Source: Paenibacillus caui (GTDB taxonomy: Bacteria > Bacillota > Bacilli > Paenibacillales > Paenibacillaceae). From it: a stretch of 56,746 bases of DNA. The notes under the pieces were generated by a model. It saw nothing but the letters and a program-made list of their open reading frames with translations. It was not told where the DNA came from and searched no databases. The first letter of the stretch is position 1. Every line of letters begins with the position of its first letter. The position numbers and the translations under genes were made by a program. Below are positions 41,396-50,577 of the stretch, piece by piece. The stretch covers positions 1 through 56,746 of the forward strand of contig NZ_JAIOGQ010000030.1 in NCBI RefSeq assembly GCF_019904135.1. The letters are read 5' to 3'.

Positions 41396-42763
41396 GTGAA
41401 ATATGAAAAACTAATCGCATCTATCAAAGAGAAAATCATGAAAGGCGAAATTAAATCCGGCGGCAAAATGCCTTCGATCCGGGAGCTGTGCTCCACCTTC
41501 GGATGCAGTTCCTCTACCGCCGTACGCGCTTATGCGTCGCTAAAGGAGGAAGGATGGGTCTATGCCGTGGAGGGAAGCGGTTATTATTTGATCGGCGGAA
41601 CAAAAGCCGAACCCCTTCGCTCTTCCCCAACCGACTGGTCCGGAACAACCCTGGATGCCGGTTCGCTTCCATACTCCGAATTCGAGCCGTGTGTCAGCCA
41701 GGCTCTGGGGAAGTACAAAGATCAGTTGTTTACCTATTCCGACCCGCAGGGACTGTATTCGCTGCGCGAAGCGATCCGGAAGCACCTGCAGGATGTGCAG
41801 GTGTTCTGCGAAGCGGATCGGGTTTTCGTCACCACAGGCTCGCAGCAGGCGTTGAATCTGCTTGCGGCCATGGATTTTCCAAGCGGTAAAATCCATGTCG
41901 CTGTGGAGCAGCCGACCTATTCCGGCATGCTCCGCAGCTTGAATTTGAACCGCATCAACGCGATCGGTGTCGCCAGGGATACCGCGGGCCTGGATATGAA
42001 CGGCCTTGAAAATATTTTTCGGAGCGGGAACGTCAAATTCTTCTATACGGTTTCCCGTTACAGCAATCCTCTGGGCCTGAGCTATGGCAAAGAAGAAAAG
42101 CTTAAAATGCTGGAGCTCGCGGAAAAATACGATGTTTTTATTGTAGAAGACGATTATTTGGGCGGACTCGACAACAGCACGAAATCGCCGCCGATTTATG
42201 CGCTGGATTCGAATGACCGCGTCATTTATGTCCAGACCTTTTCCAAGCTGCTGCTGCCGGGTCTGCGAATAGCTGCGGTCGTCCTTCCGCGCAGGCTCAT
42301 TCCTCTGTTCGCTGAACGGAAATACTGGTCGGACCTGGGCACGCCGCTACTATCCCAAGGGGCGCTTGAAATCTATTTGAACAGCGGCATGTACAGCCGC
42401 CACCTGAAACGGATTCGGCGTATGTATGCGGGCCGGATGGCGCTTCTGAGAAGTCTCTCGGCCAGAATCGAAAGCCCGGCAGTATCTTGGACGATACCCG
42501 AAGATTCAGGATTCTATGCCTGCGCCCGGCTTCAAGGCCCCATCAATGAACCGGCGCTCAGGGAAGCTCTCGGAAAGAGGGACATCCTGATTTCCAATAT
42601 GCAGAGCTATTACCTTCCTGAGTTTTACGACGAGAAAATGATCAGGGTCAGCATCGCCAACCTTCAGCCCGAAGCTATGGAAGCAGGCTTTGCGGCGATC
42701 GTGCAGGAAGCGGAGAGGAACCGGACGATAAGCCGGACAAATATCTGGCAGAGCCATCTGTAG
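41396..42763 (+). CDS. MocR-type regulator (GntR HTH fused to aminotransferase domain)
   Basis: About 455 residues from GTG 41396, which has GGGGGATGGG before it; ATG 41387 is also possible. A GntR winged helix (1-70: YEKLIASIKEKIMKGEIKSG, KMPSIRELCSTFGCSSSTAV) is followed by a fold-type I PLP aminotransferase-like domain (VFVTTGSQQALNLLAAMDF, VEDDYLGGLDN, and the PLP-lysine block YVQTFSKLLLPGLRIAAVV with the Lys intact). Effector probably an amine, amino acid or PLP. Likely controls the divergent MATE gene. Confidence 0.92.
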   Translation: MKYEKLIASIKEKIMKGEIKSGGKMPSIRELCSTFGCSSSTAVRAYASLKEEGWVYAVEGSGYYLIGGTKAEPLRSSPTDWSGTTLDAGSLPYSEFEPCVSQALGKYKDQLFTYSDPQGLYSLREAIRKHLQDVQVFCEADRVFVTTGSQQALNLLAAMDFPSGKIHVAVEQPTYSGMLRSLNLNRINAIGVARDTAGLDMNGLENIFRSGNVKFFYTVSRYSNPLGLSYGKEEKLKMLELAEKYDVFIVEDDYLGGLDNSTKSPPIYALDSNDRVIYVQTFSKLLLPGLRIAAVVLPRRLIPLFAERKYWSDLGTPLLSQGALEIYLNSGMYSRHLKRIRRMYAGRMALLRSLSARIESPAVSWTIPEDSGFYACARLQGPINEPALREALGKRDILISNMQSYYLPEFYDEKMIRVSIANLQPEAMEAGFAAIVQEAERNRTISRTNIWQSHL

Positions 42764-42892
42764 TAACCAAGGACGCATAACCTTTTTTCATAGAAGACAG
42801 GACAGGCACCGCGGCATCTAGCAATTCTTTTTCATAGATTATAAGAGCTCGGAATTCAGACAATACCGGGACTTAAATCAAAAAGGATGGAG

Positions 42893-44227
42893 ATGTCCGT
42901 GTTTGGCTATTCGATGGTTCAGATGGTCAGGTCGTACGCCGACAAGCTGGATAAACCTTTGCGCAATGAAATTCTAAACTTGTATAAGCCGTTTGCAAAG
43001 ACGCCCTGCTTCCTTCACACTAAGTTTGAAAATTTTTTGCGGAGCACGAAAAAATTGCCTATCATTGTTGAATTTGAAAGAGACGGCTATGAAGATGAGC
43101 TGCAGCTATTAGGAAATGTCGTAAGCAAACATTCGAGAAATACGGTGCGGCATCATTTTAGCAGAATCCATTGCTGCAGCGCGGAGGTGACCCCAAACGG
43201 ACTAACCGAGCTTTTGTCCGATTGCGGCCGTATCCGCCGGATCTATTTGAACCGCAAAGTGCGCGCCCTTCTGGATGCGGCGGTTCCGTCAGCCAACGCC
43301 CGCAATGTCGTTCGCAAGGGCACCGTACTGACGGGCAAGGGAGTAACGGTTGCCGTAGTGGATACCGGCATTTACCCGCATCCGGATCTTGAAGGCCGCA
43401 TCACCAGCTTCGTCGATTTTGTAAACAATCGAACGGAGCCCTATGACGATAACGGCCATGGAACGCACTGTGCCGGAGATGTCGCGGGGAACGGACTGCG
43501 TTCGAGCGGCAAATATGCCGGACCGGCTCCTGAAGCCAGTCTGTTCGGAGTCAAGGTGCTGAACAAAATGGGATCCGGGTCGCTGGAAACGATCATTCAG
43601 GGAGTGGACTGGTGCATTCAGCATAATGAAGATGTCCCCGAAGATCCGATCCATATTATCAGCATGTCGCTTGGCAGCACGCCTCAGCCGTACGCCAGCG
43701 AAAATGACGACCCGATGGTGAAAATCGTTGAAGAAGCATGGGCGGCCGGCATTACCGTCTGCGTCGCCGCAGGCAATGAAGGCCCCGACAGCGGGACGAT
43801 TGCCAGCCCGGGCATCAGTAGTGAGGTGATTACGGTAGGCGCTTTGGACGACAACAATACGGACACGACGCGCGACGACGATACAGTGGCCAGTTTTTCC
43901 AGCCGGGGGCCGACGCCTTACGGTGTAGTTAAGCCGGATGTTCTGGCTCCGGGTGTCAATATCGTCTCCCTTCGTTCACCCAACTCGTATCTTGATAAAT
44001 TGCAAAAGTCAAACCGCGTGGACGGGGATTATTTTACGCTGTCGGGCACCTCCATGGCCACGCCGATCTGCGCCGGCGTGGCCGCTCTGATGAAGCAGGC
44101 TAATCCGGGGGCAATGCCTGATCAAATCAAGCAAATGCTGATTTCTGGAGCCGATTTGTGGACGGACCGGGATCCTAACGTTTACGGAGCCGGGTACATC
44201 AACGCGGAGCGTTCCATACCGTCTTGA
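42893..44227 (+). CDS. aprX: AprX-like intracellular subtilisin-family serine protease
   Basis: About 444 residues, the size of Bacillus AprX (442). The N-terminus FGYSMVQMVRSYADKLDKPL matches AprX and is not a signal peptide, so it acts in the cytoplasm. The S8 triad is complete: Asp in TVAVVDTGIYPHPDLEG, His in DDNGHGTHCAGDVAGNG, Ser in LSGTSMATPICAGVAALMK, with the oxyanion Asn in VCVAAGNEGPDSG. ATG 42893 is chosen over 42887 because AAAGG is too close to the first ATG. Monocistronic. Confidence 0.95.
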   Translation: MSVFGYSMVQMVRSYADKLDKPLRNEILNLYKPFAKTPCFLHTKFENFLRSTKKLPIIVEFERDGYEDELQLLGNVVSKHSRNTVRHHFSRIHCCSAEVTPNGLTELLSDCGRIRRIYLNRKVRALLDAAVPSANARNVVRKGTVLTGKGVTVAVVDTGIYPHPDLEGRITSFVDFVNNRTEPYDDNGHGTHCAGDVAGNGLRSSGKYAGPAPEASLFGVKVLNKMGSGSLETIIQGVDWCIQHNEDVPEDPIHIISMSLGSTPQPYASENDDPMVKIVEEAWAAGITVCVAAGNEGPDSGTIASPGISSEVITVGALDDNNTDTTRDDDTVASFSSRGPTPYGVVKPDVLAPGVNIVSLRSPNSYLDKLQKSNRVDGDYFTLSGTSMATPICAGVAALMKQANPGAMPDQIKQMLISGADLWTDRDPNVYGAGYINAERSIPS

Positions 44228-44335
44228 TGCTTGCCGTTCCTGACCCAGGATCGGTCAAAATGGTAACACTTATCCCTATTAGCGTAAGTGCTACAGAGTC
44301 TAACGAAGTTTCAATAGAATTTGGAGGAGGTATAG

Positions 44336-44527
44336 GTGAGAAGTATAATCTGTTTTGGTATAGGTGTAATAATCATCAATTTAACGTATTTTTTAAATAG
44401 AATTAGCACTGATCTTGCCCATATTCAAAAATCTTCCGGTCCATCTGAGTATTTTACTTTTGTAAATTATTTAATTGGTGTAGGCTTTATCATTGCAGGG
44501 TTTATTAATACCAAAAAGAAAAGTTAA
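44336..44527 (+). CDS. Small two-helix membrane protein
   Basis: 63 residues from GTG 44336, six bases after GGAGGAGG. Two transmembrane helices (IICFGIGVIIINLTYFL and FVNYLIGVGFIIAGFI) are joined by a short polar loop, ending in NTKKKS, so the C-terminus is probably cytoplasmic. No family recognised. A hairpin (AAGACGC/GCGTCTT, 44580-44630) follows as a likely terminator. Confidence 0.65.
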   Translation: MRSIICFGIGVIIINLTYFLNRISTDLAHIQKSSGPSEYFTFVNYLIGVGFIIAGFINTKKKS

Positions 44528-44572
44528 TGGGGTTCCCAAATTCAGTTTCGGTCCCGATTATAACATGAATCT

Positions 44573-44634
44573 GCATGCAAAAAGACGCTTCATTCCCACT
44601 CGTATTGTGGTTATTGAGGCGTCTTTGCATGTTG
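44573..44634. terminator. Long-stem hairpin after the small membrane gene
   Basis: ATGCAAA-AAGACGC-TTCA pairs imperfectly with TGA-GGCGTCTT-TGCAT around a ~22-base loop. It could end the plus-strand transcript and the opposing rbs transcript. Confidence 0.5.
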
Positions 44635-44720
44635 TTTTGAGAATGACTCACTCGCTAGACAGTCTTCTTGAATATGAAAGCCCATAACCTTTGATGATTG
44701 GCATTCTTTTATTCTGTTAT

Positions 44721-45240
44721 TTACTCCTTCGTCACCAATTTCAACGGCGCAGGAATGGATTTTTGAACGGTTTTGCCCTGCAAAACGTCTTTGGCAGCCT
44801 GGACGGCCAGCTCACCAATCAGTTCCGGCTGCTGCGCCACCGTAGCCGTCAGCTTGCCGGCTTTGATCGAGTTCAGCGCGTCCGCGTTGCCGTCAAAGCC
44901 AATGACCCTAATATCTTTGCCCAAGCTTTGGATCGCTTCAATCGAGCCCAGCGCCATTTCGTCATTGTGCGCGAATACGGTCTGCACATCCGGGTGGGCC
45001 TGCAGCAGGTTTTCCATCACGTTCAGGCCTTTCGTTCGGTCAAAGTCGGCGGATTGCTTGGCAATGACTTGAAGCTGCTGGTCGGCGACCTCATGGAACC
45101 CCTTGCCGCGTTCACGCGTGGCGGATGCGCCCGGCACCCCTTCCAGCTCAATCACTTTGGCGCCTTTGCCAAGCTGCTGGACGATGTATTCGCCCGCCAT
45201 TCTGCCGCCTTTCACGTTGTCCGAAGCAACGAGCGCCAAA
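44721..45240 (-). pseudogene. rbsB: rbsB 3' fragment (ribose-binding protein)
   Basis: About 170 residues of the C-terminal part of D-ribose-binding protein: [72 protein letters not shown]. The N-terminal ~115 residues, including signal peptide and lipobox or export signal, are absent. The fragment is joined at about 45240 to the start of rbsA in a different frame. It cannot be a working binding protein. Confidence 0.9.
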
Positions 45241-45441
45241 ATACGTTTCCTTGCCGTCGATGAGGATCGTTCCCTCATCCCTCTGATGGAGCCCTGTAAG
45301 AATGTTCATCAGTGTGGACTTGCCGGCCCCATTCTCCCCCATCAGCGCGTGTATCTCGCCTTCGCGAAGCTCGAAATCCACTCCGGACAGAACATGATTG
45401 GTTCCGAAGGATTTATAAATGCCTTTCATTTGAATGTACAT
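45240..45441 (-). pseudogene. rbsA: rbsA 5' fragment (ribose ABC ATPase)
   Basis: The first ~65 residues of RbsA are intact, from ATG 45441 with GGAGGCC before it: [36 protein letters not shown] (Walker A), [17 protein letters not shown]. The sequence then switches into rbsB within TACGTATTTTGG-like sequence on the minus strand. The remaining ~430 residues of RbsA and all of rbsC are missing from the window. The frame runs on out of phase for about 30 codons. Confidence 0.92.
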
Positions 45442-45592
45442 ATGAAGGCCTCCTAAAAGTTTTGTGGAGCTAAACTACTTGGTATGCTTCGCAGGCAAAA
45501 CTTGCTTCGAAAGCATAGGCTTAGTTTTGTAGCGGATGAAGGCAGCCGTGTGAAATGTTCTTAGGATCGCTGTTGTTCCCGGATTTCTTTGT

Positions 45593-45991
45593 TTACCCAA
45601 AATGAACGCCGGACTGTAAAATACAGTTGGCATACGGCTTCGCCTCGCCGGTTCGGATAACGGCTTTGGCGCGTCTGGTCAAGCTCTTAAATTGTTCGTG
45701 CAGCATAGCTTCAATGGGGCATTCCGCAAATTTCCGGTAAATATACTCCGCCGTTTCCTGATTCTCCAATTTGATCTCTTCCGCAATGATGACCTTGTCG
45801 ATCTCCATGTCCTCCGCAATCGCGTCGACGACCTCCTGAAAGCTTGGCACGCCTGGCGTTAGGGCCAGATCTATTTTGGGGACGCCCTCCGGAACAGGCA
45901 GCCCGATATCGGCCACTACAATAAAATCGGTGTGCCCCAGATCGGCCAGTATTTTGGAAATATGGCTGTTGAGCATGCCTTGTTTCTTCAT
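45593..45991 (-). CDS. rbsD: D-ribose pyranase
   Basis: 132 residues, normal length. It interconverts pyranose and furanose forms of ribose. Family blocks: [19 protein letters not shown] with the active-site His, [39 protein letters not shown]. It overlaps rbsK by four bases (ATGA). The downstream transporter genes are destroyed, so its substrate would have to come from another route. Confidence 0.95.
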   Translation of the reverse strand: MKKQGMLNSHISKILADLGHTDFIVVADIGLPVPEGVPKIDLALTPGVPSFQEVVDAIAEDMEIDKVIIAEEIKLENQETAEYIYRKFAECPIEAMLHEQFKSLTRRAKAVIRTGEAKPYANCILQSGVHFG

Positions 45992-46869
45992 TTCAAATTC
46001 TCCTCCACTTCTTGACGCGTCGGCATACCGCCCTGCGCTCCAAACTTCATTACCGAGAGGGAAGCTGCGCGGTTTCCGAATTTCACGCTTTCGGCAAGCG
46101 GCTTGCCTTCCGCCAAAGCTACGGCAAATGCGGCGTTAAACGTATCTCCCGCGCCTGTCGTATCTACAGCCTCGACTTTGTATGCCGGAATGAGCACCTC
46201 CTGATGGCCGTCAAAATAACGCACGCCGTTGCTTCCTTCCGTCACAAACAGTTTATTCGGGTACTTTCTGAGTACTTCGGCAACGCTTGTCCCGCCAAAA
46301 AGAATGGCCGCTTCATGCTGATTCGGCGTGATATAAGCCGCTTTCTCAATGATGCTCTGCTCTATAGACCGGGCAGGCGCCGGATTCAGGAGCAGCGGAA
46401 TCTTGTATTTGGCGCAAATCTCGCTAACATAAGCGACGGTTTCTTCCGGTATTTCGTGCTGAATCAGCACCATATCCGAGGCCTTTAGCGCCTCAAGCGC
46501 CTTGTCGATATAAGCTGGAGTGACTTCGTCATTAGCTGCCTTGACGACGACAATGCTGTTGTCGCCCTCCGCAAGCACGATGTGCGCAGTCCCGCTTTCC
46601 ATACCTGTAACCGGTTCCACATAGCCTGTATGAACACCGTTTATTTTTAAATTGTGCAAAATAGCTTCACCGAAATGGTCATCCCCAACCCGGCCGATCA
46701 TCTTTACCTCAGCCCCGAGACGGGCGGCGGCCACCGCCTGATTCGCTCCTTTCCCTCCAGGGACGGTTTTGAAACTTTCCCCGAGGACAGTCTCCCCTGC
46801 CAGTGGACGTTTCTTCGACGTGACCACCAAATCCATGGAACAGCTGCCTACTACACTTATTTTAGCCAT
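45988..46869 (-). CDS. rbsK: Ribokinase
   Basis: About 293 residues from ATG 46869, after GAAAGGCGG and one base past the rbsR stop. PfkB family. Substrate motif [24 protein letters not shown] near the N-terminus, and the C-terminal anion hole/catalytic Asp in [20 protein letters not shown]. It phosphorylates ribose at O5. It appears intact. Confidence 0.96.
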   Translation of the reverse strand: MAKISVVGSCSMDLVVTSKKRPLAGETVLGESFKTVPGGKGANQAVAAARLGAEVKMIGRVGDDHFGEAILHNLKINGVHTGYVEPVTGMESGTAHIVLAEGDNSIVVVKAANDEVTPAYIDKALEALKASDMVLIQHEIPEETVAYVSEICAKYKIPLLLNPAPARSIEQSIIEKAAYITPNQHEAAILFGGTSVAEVLRKYPNKLFVTEGSNGVRYFDGHQEVLIPAYKVEAVDTTGAGDTFNAAFAVALAEGKPLAESVKFGNRAASLSVMKFGAQGGMPTRQEVEENLK

Positions 46870-46870
46870 C

Positions 46871-47851
46871 TTAATCCGCCTTTCTTGTCGTATCCCGTTC
46901 AACGAACCTGACGGGCATTTGAATATTCCGGTTCTCCACTTTCCCTTGCTCGATCAGTCTGATGAGCAGCCCTGCCGCTTCCCGCCCCATTTCATACGCC
47001 GGCTGATGGATCGTCGAGAGCGCCGGGGATAACAAGCTGCTCAGCGGAATGTCGTCAAAGCCGATAATTTGCACATCATGGGGAACGTTCTTGCCAAGCC
47101 TTAGCGCCTCATGCAGCACCGCCGTAGCCACAATATCATTGCTTGCGAGCACTCCGTCCGTATCCAGATGCTTGTTAAACAGTTCCTTTGCCCACATTTC
47201 AGCTTCCTTGAAAGAAAAGGACGATGTCTGAATCACGTTAAATTCAATCCCCGATTGCTTGAGCACCTCAACCGCTCCCTGAAAACGATCCTGCGCAGGC
47301 CTGATATGTACCGGCCCCTGCATGATCGTCACCCGCCTGCTTCCGCGTGCGATAATCTCCTCGGCGGCCAGGCGTCCGCCCTTTCTGCCATCCGCGTATA
47401 CCGATGGACTGTCGCTGGAAGTACGGTCCAAAAAGACGACAGGCAATTTCAGCTTTGCATACATATCCGAGTTCGGATGGTTCGTTGACGCTATAACCCC
47501 TACTACGTTGTTCTGTATAAACGTCAGGATATATTCCTGTTCTTTGCGCTCATTCTCGTCGCTGTTGCCAAAAATAATCCGAAAATCATTTTCCTGCATC
47601 CCATCCTCAACACCCCTTGCCAGCTGCGGAAAATACGGGTTCGTAATATCCGGCAGCAGCAGACCGATGAGTTTGGACTTGCGTTTATATAATGACCGGG
47701 CTACTTCGTTTGGTGTATAGTTCAATTGTTCTACCGCATCTAATACCTTCTTCCGGGTATCCGCGTGAACGTATCCGGTTTCATTAATGACCCGGGAAAC
47801 AGTCGCTACCGAAACACAGGCCTGTTTTGCAACATCCTTAATCGTCACCAT
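46871..47851 (-). CDS. rbsR: LacI-family ribose operon repressor
   Basis: 326 residues. LacI HTH at 1-50 (TIKDVAKQACVSVATVSRVI, hinge YTPNEVARSLYKRKS) followed by a periplasmic-binding-like sugar domain (LIGLLLPDITNPYFPQLARG, GVLASNDIVATAVLHEALRL, QIIGFDDIPLSSLLSPALST). First gene of rbsRKD. ATG 47851 follows AGAGGTGAT. A perfect LacI-type palindrome lies 18 bases upstream, so it probably represses its own operon. Confidence 0.93.
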   Translation of the reverse strand: MVTIKDVAKQACVSVATVSRVINETGYVHADTRKKVLDAVEQLNYTPNEVARSLYKRKSKLIGLLLPDITNPYFPQLARGVEDGMQENDFRIIFGNSDENERKEQEYILTFIQNNVVGVIASTNHPNSDMYAKLKLPVVFLDRTSSDSPSVYADGRKGGRLAAEEIIARGSRRVTIMQGPVHIRPAQDRFQGAVEVLKQSGIEFNVIQTSSFSFKEAEMWAKELFNKHLDTDGVLASNDIVATAVLHEALRLGKNVPHDVQIIGFDDIPLSSLLSPALSTIHQPAYEMGREAAGLLIRLIEQGKVENRNIQMPVRFVERDTTRKAD

Positions 47852-47869
47852 GTTCTGATCACCTCTTTA

Positions 47870-47883
47870 TGTAACCGGTTACA
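47870..47883. promoter_or_regulatory. LacI-type palindromic operator before rbsR
   Basis: TGTAACCGGTTACA is a perfect 14-base palindrome. It is a natural RbsR operator, and it also fits the cre consensus WTGNAANCGNWWNCAW except for the last base, so CcpA control is possible. Confidence 0.65.
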
Positions 47884-47954
47884 CATATAAAGTATCACAT
47901 TCCGCCGATTTTTACAATAGCGCTTTCAAATAATTTATAGATCGCCAAGTTTTT

Positions 47955-47993
47955 GGCGAAAAAGAAAGCCTGTCTGCTCTAGAGACAGGCTTC
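47955..47993 (-). terminator. Terminator after the anti-sigma gene
   Basis: AAGCCTGTCTC and GAGCAGACAGGCTT pair on the minus strand around TAGA and are followed by TCTTTTT. Confidence 0.75.
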
Positions 47994-48060
47994 CCCGAAT
48001 GAATAATCGTTCTGTATACAAGATATAGTTTGAATTTTTGGTCCGCTTCTGCAGGCTGGA

Positions 48061-49086
48061 TCAATGAGATACGAGGACGTCTTCAGCAATCTTCATCAGG
48101 TCCTGCTTGGTCAGCTGACTGTCCTGGTTATCATAAATTTCGTAGAGTAGATGATTGTTGTCATCTCTCCATCCAATCCAGTTTTTGCGTGCATTTGATG
48201 ACTGGTTTGTCTCACCCGACTTGATGTAAAATACTTCTGTTCCTTTAATCGTCAGCTTTTCAGCCGAATCCTGATCCTTCTGGATGACAGTCGTCAGCTT
48301 GGAATCAGGGTTGACTGTTCTGACGGAAATATTCACATAGTCGTCCCCTTTCGCATACCGTGCTAAAGTGAAGTCCGCTTTTTCCCAGTTCAGCTTCTTC
48401 ATAAACAGTTTTTCACCTGCTGGAGCAGATTCGGATTCCTGGATCAGTTCATCCGCTAAAGTACGGTATTCCACATCTTCCAGAAGATTAGGATACATGA
48501 CAGCAGGATATACGTATCCGTAATCAAAGAGGTAGCCATCCGGCAGATGAGAAGGATTATTCAAGAGCGGTGCCTGAGTTCGTTTAATTTCATCCTGCAG
48601 ACTGCTGAAGCTTGAGAATTCAGCCCATTTGTATTCGAATTTGACCGGATTCTGCTTGTCGGCGTTATTAATAAAATCATCCTTAACGTAATAGGCGGCA
48701 AATTCTCCCGGCTGGAGCCGGTCTTTCACCTGCTGGCTGTACATCCCCAGCAATTCTGTATATTGTTTGGAGAAATCTGTTGGTTCATCAGCTTTAGCCG
48801 TATTTAATACGACATCACCATTACTGTTGCGGAACTCAAGGTATTGCGAAGCCGCATATCCGGTAAAAGAGGCACCCAAAACCAAAAACAAGATCATAGT
48901 GGGAGCGGCGATACCCGGCCGTAGGCGCATCTTGGCAGTCAGTCCCTCTTTTCGTTGTTCCATCTGATAGACTTGGTCCATAACTTTGTCCGTGACATCA
49001 AACGCTTGGATTGCCAACGCTTTCTCCGGCAGCAAATCCATTTTTTTCAGGCTTTCGTCTTGGAAAGTGCTTTGTAATTCACGCAT
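48061..49086 (-). CDS. Probable anti-sigma factor, single-pass membrane protein
   Basis: 341 residues. The N-terminal ~55 residues are cytoplasmic and charged (QSTFQDESLKKMDLLPEKAL). One transmembrane helix lies at about 58-78 (IAAPTMILFLVLGASFTGYA). A large outer domain follows, whose last part (about 220-340) resembles DUF4367 (LTIKGTEVFYIKSGE). It starts 26 bases after an ECF sigma factor gene, the usual sigma/anti-sigma arrangement. There is no zinc HxxxCxxC motif, so it is not a ZAS-type anti-sigma. Function inferred from position and topology. Confidence 0.75.
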   Translation of the reverse strand: MRELQSTFQDESLKKMDLLPEKALAIQAFDVTDKVMDQVYQMEQRKEGLTAKMRLRPGIAAPTMILFLVLGASFTGYAASQYLEFRNSNGDVVLNTAKADEPTDFSKQYTELLGMYSQQVKDRLQPGEFAAYYVKDDFINNADKQNPVKFEYKWAEFSSFSSLQDEIKRTQAPLLNNPSHLPDGYLFDYGYVYPAVMYPNLLEDVEYRTLADELIQESESAPAGEKLFMKKLNWEKADFTLARYAKGDDYVNISVRTVNPDSKLTTVIQKDQDSAEKLTIKGTEVFYIKSGETNQSSNARKNWIGWRDDNNHLLYEIYDNQDSQLTKQDLMKIAEDVLVSH

Positions 49087-49111
49087 TGTTCTTCCTCCTT
49101 CATATGGTCCA

Positions 49112-49633
49112 TCATTTTTTTAGCTTTGTTTTCGTCCTGCCGTATTTTTTCTTGACTGCTTCCGGGCTTTTGTTCACTATTTCACCGATCTCACCAAACG
49201 ATTTTTCTTCAAAGACTCGCAGCACCAGCAGGTTCCGCTCCTCCGCTGTCAGCTTTTCCAGCGCCTGACTGAGCGGTTCACTGAAGAGTTGACGCTCTAT
49301 AACCTGTGCAGCGCTAGCAGTGGTCATGTTTTGGTTGAACAGACCAAACTTAAATTTCCGTTGTAGTTTCTTTCGGTGGATCAAGTTCAAGCAGTAATGA
49401 TAAGCCATTTTGTACAGCCAGGAGGAGAAAGCCACAGTTGGCCTGTACATGTTGATTTTCTCAAATGCCTTGACCAGAACTTCCTGGACGGCGTCCTCCG
49501 CCTCCTGTTTGCTGCCCAGAAGCCGCCAGCAGTATACGAAAATCTGATGCTGGTACTCCTTCACAATATAAGAGTAATCCTGAATCTCGCCCGCCTGAAC
49601 CCGTTTAATCCTGTATTCTATTTCCTCATCCAT
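49112..49633 (-). CDS. ECF (sigma-70 family) RNA polymerase sigma factor
   Basis: About 173 residues from ATG 49633. Sigma region 2 (HQIFVYCWRLLGSKQEAEDAVQEVLVKAF) and region 4 (LEKLTAEERNLLVLRVFEEKSFGEIGEIVNKSPEAVKKKYGR) are both complete, with a short linker. No region 3. It would direct a small regulon in response to an envelope signal, released by the membrane protein encoded just downstream. An upstream in-frame GTG at 49645 lies on the ribosome site and is not used. Confidence 0.92.
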   Translation of the reverse strand: MDEEIEYRIKRVQAGEIQDYSYIVKEYQHQIFVYCWRLLGSKQEAEDAVQEVLVKAFEKINMYRPTVAFSSWLYKMAYHYCLNLIHRKKLQRKFKFGLFNQNMTTASAAQVIERQLFSEPLSQALEKLTAEERNLLVLRVFEEKSFGEIGEIVNKSPEAVKKKYGRTKTKLKK

Positions 49634-49763
49634 TTTCTTAAGCACCTCCTCTGTTAAGGATGAAGTTTACATATGTATAACAAACGAGGCGAGTCGAAAG
49701 GGACACCTTCTCTACAAATTCGCCAGATGAAGATCGATTTAAACTGAGGCAGAAAACAGCCAA

Positions 49764-49808
49764 AGAAAAAACGAACCCGTCCAGGCAGCATCCTAAACGA
49801 GTTCGTTT
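49764..49808 (-). terminator. Terminator of the amino-acid ABC operon
   Basis: AAACGAACTCGT and ACGGGTTCGTTT pair (one mismatch) on the minus strand, followed by TTTTCTTT, 17 bases after the ATPase stop. Confidence 0.75.
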
Positions 49809-49824
49809 GACCATCCGTTCATTC

Positions 49825-50562
49825 TCAGAGTTTCAAAAATGCCCGGGTCCGCTCAAGCTGCGGATTGCCGAAAATTTGCTCCGGCGTGCCTGATTCGGCT
49901 ATTTCCCCATTATCCATAAAAATAACCCGGTCCGCCACATCGCGGGCAAAATTCATCTCATGTGTTACAATCACCATGGTGATCTTTTCGCTGGCCAGCT
50001 GCTTGATCACCTGCAGCACCTCTCCGGTCAGCTCGGGATCCAGTGCCGAGGTCGGCTCGTCGAAGAGCAGAATGTCCGGGCTCATCATGAGCGCTCTCGC
50101 GATTGCGACCCGCTGCTTCTGCCCGCCGGACAGCTTGGCCGGATGCGCACCGGCCTTGTCGGCAAGCCCCACTTTGGCAAGCAGCTCAGTGCTGCGGCTG
50201 CGAATGAGGGCGGCATTTTCCCTTTTGACCATCTTGGGAGCAAGCTCCAGATTCTGCTGCACGGTCAAATGCGGAAACAGATTGAAATGCTGGAACACCA
50301 TCCCCATCCGGGATGTGATCTGCCTGATGACCGAAGGGGCAGCATACCTTCCGTCCTCCACCAGGGACTCGCCTCCAATCCGAATACTTCCCCCGTCAAT
50401 TTCCTCGAGATGAATGAGACTTCGCAGCATCGTACTCTTGCCGGAACCGGAAGGGCCGATCACGGCAACCACTTCTCCCGGCTCGACCGTGAACCGGACC
50501 TTCTGCAGCACATCCACGCTTCCGTACGTTTTTTTCATATCGCTTACTTCGATCATCGTCAT
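49825..50562 (-). CDS. Polar amino-acid ABC importer, ATPase (GlnQ-like)
   Basis: 245 residues. Walker [17 protein letters not shown], signature [20 protein letters not shown], Walker [20 protein letters not shown]-loop [16 protein letters not shown], and GlnQ-type [15 protein letters not shown]. It energises the importer formed with the permease 15 bases upstream. Third gene of the operon. Confidence 0.95.
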   Translation of the reverse strand: MTMIEVSDMKKTYGSVDVLQKVRFTVEPGEVVAVIGPSGSGKSTMLRSLIHLEEIDGGSIRIGGESLVEDGRYAAPSVIRQITSRMGMVFQHFNLFPHLTVQQNLELAPKMVKRENAALIRSRSTELLAKVGLADKAGAHPAKLSGGQKQRVAIARALMMSPDILLFDEPTSALDPELTGEVLQVIKQLASEKITMVIVTHEMNFARDVADRVIFMDNGEIAESGTPEQIFGNPQLERTRAFLKL

Positions 50563-50577
50563 CGTCCGACATTCCTT

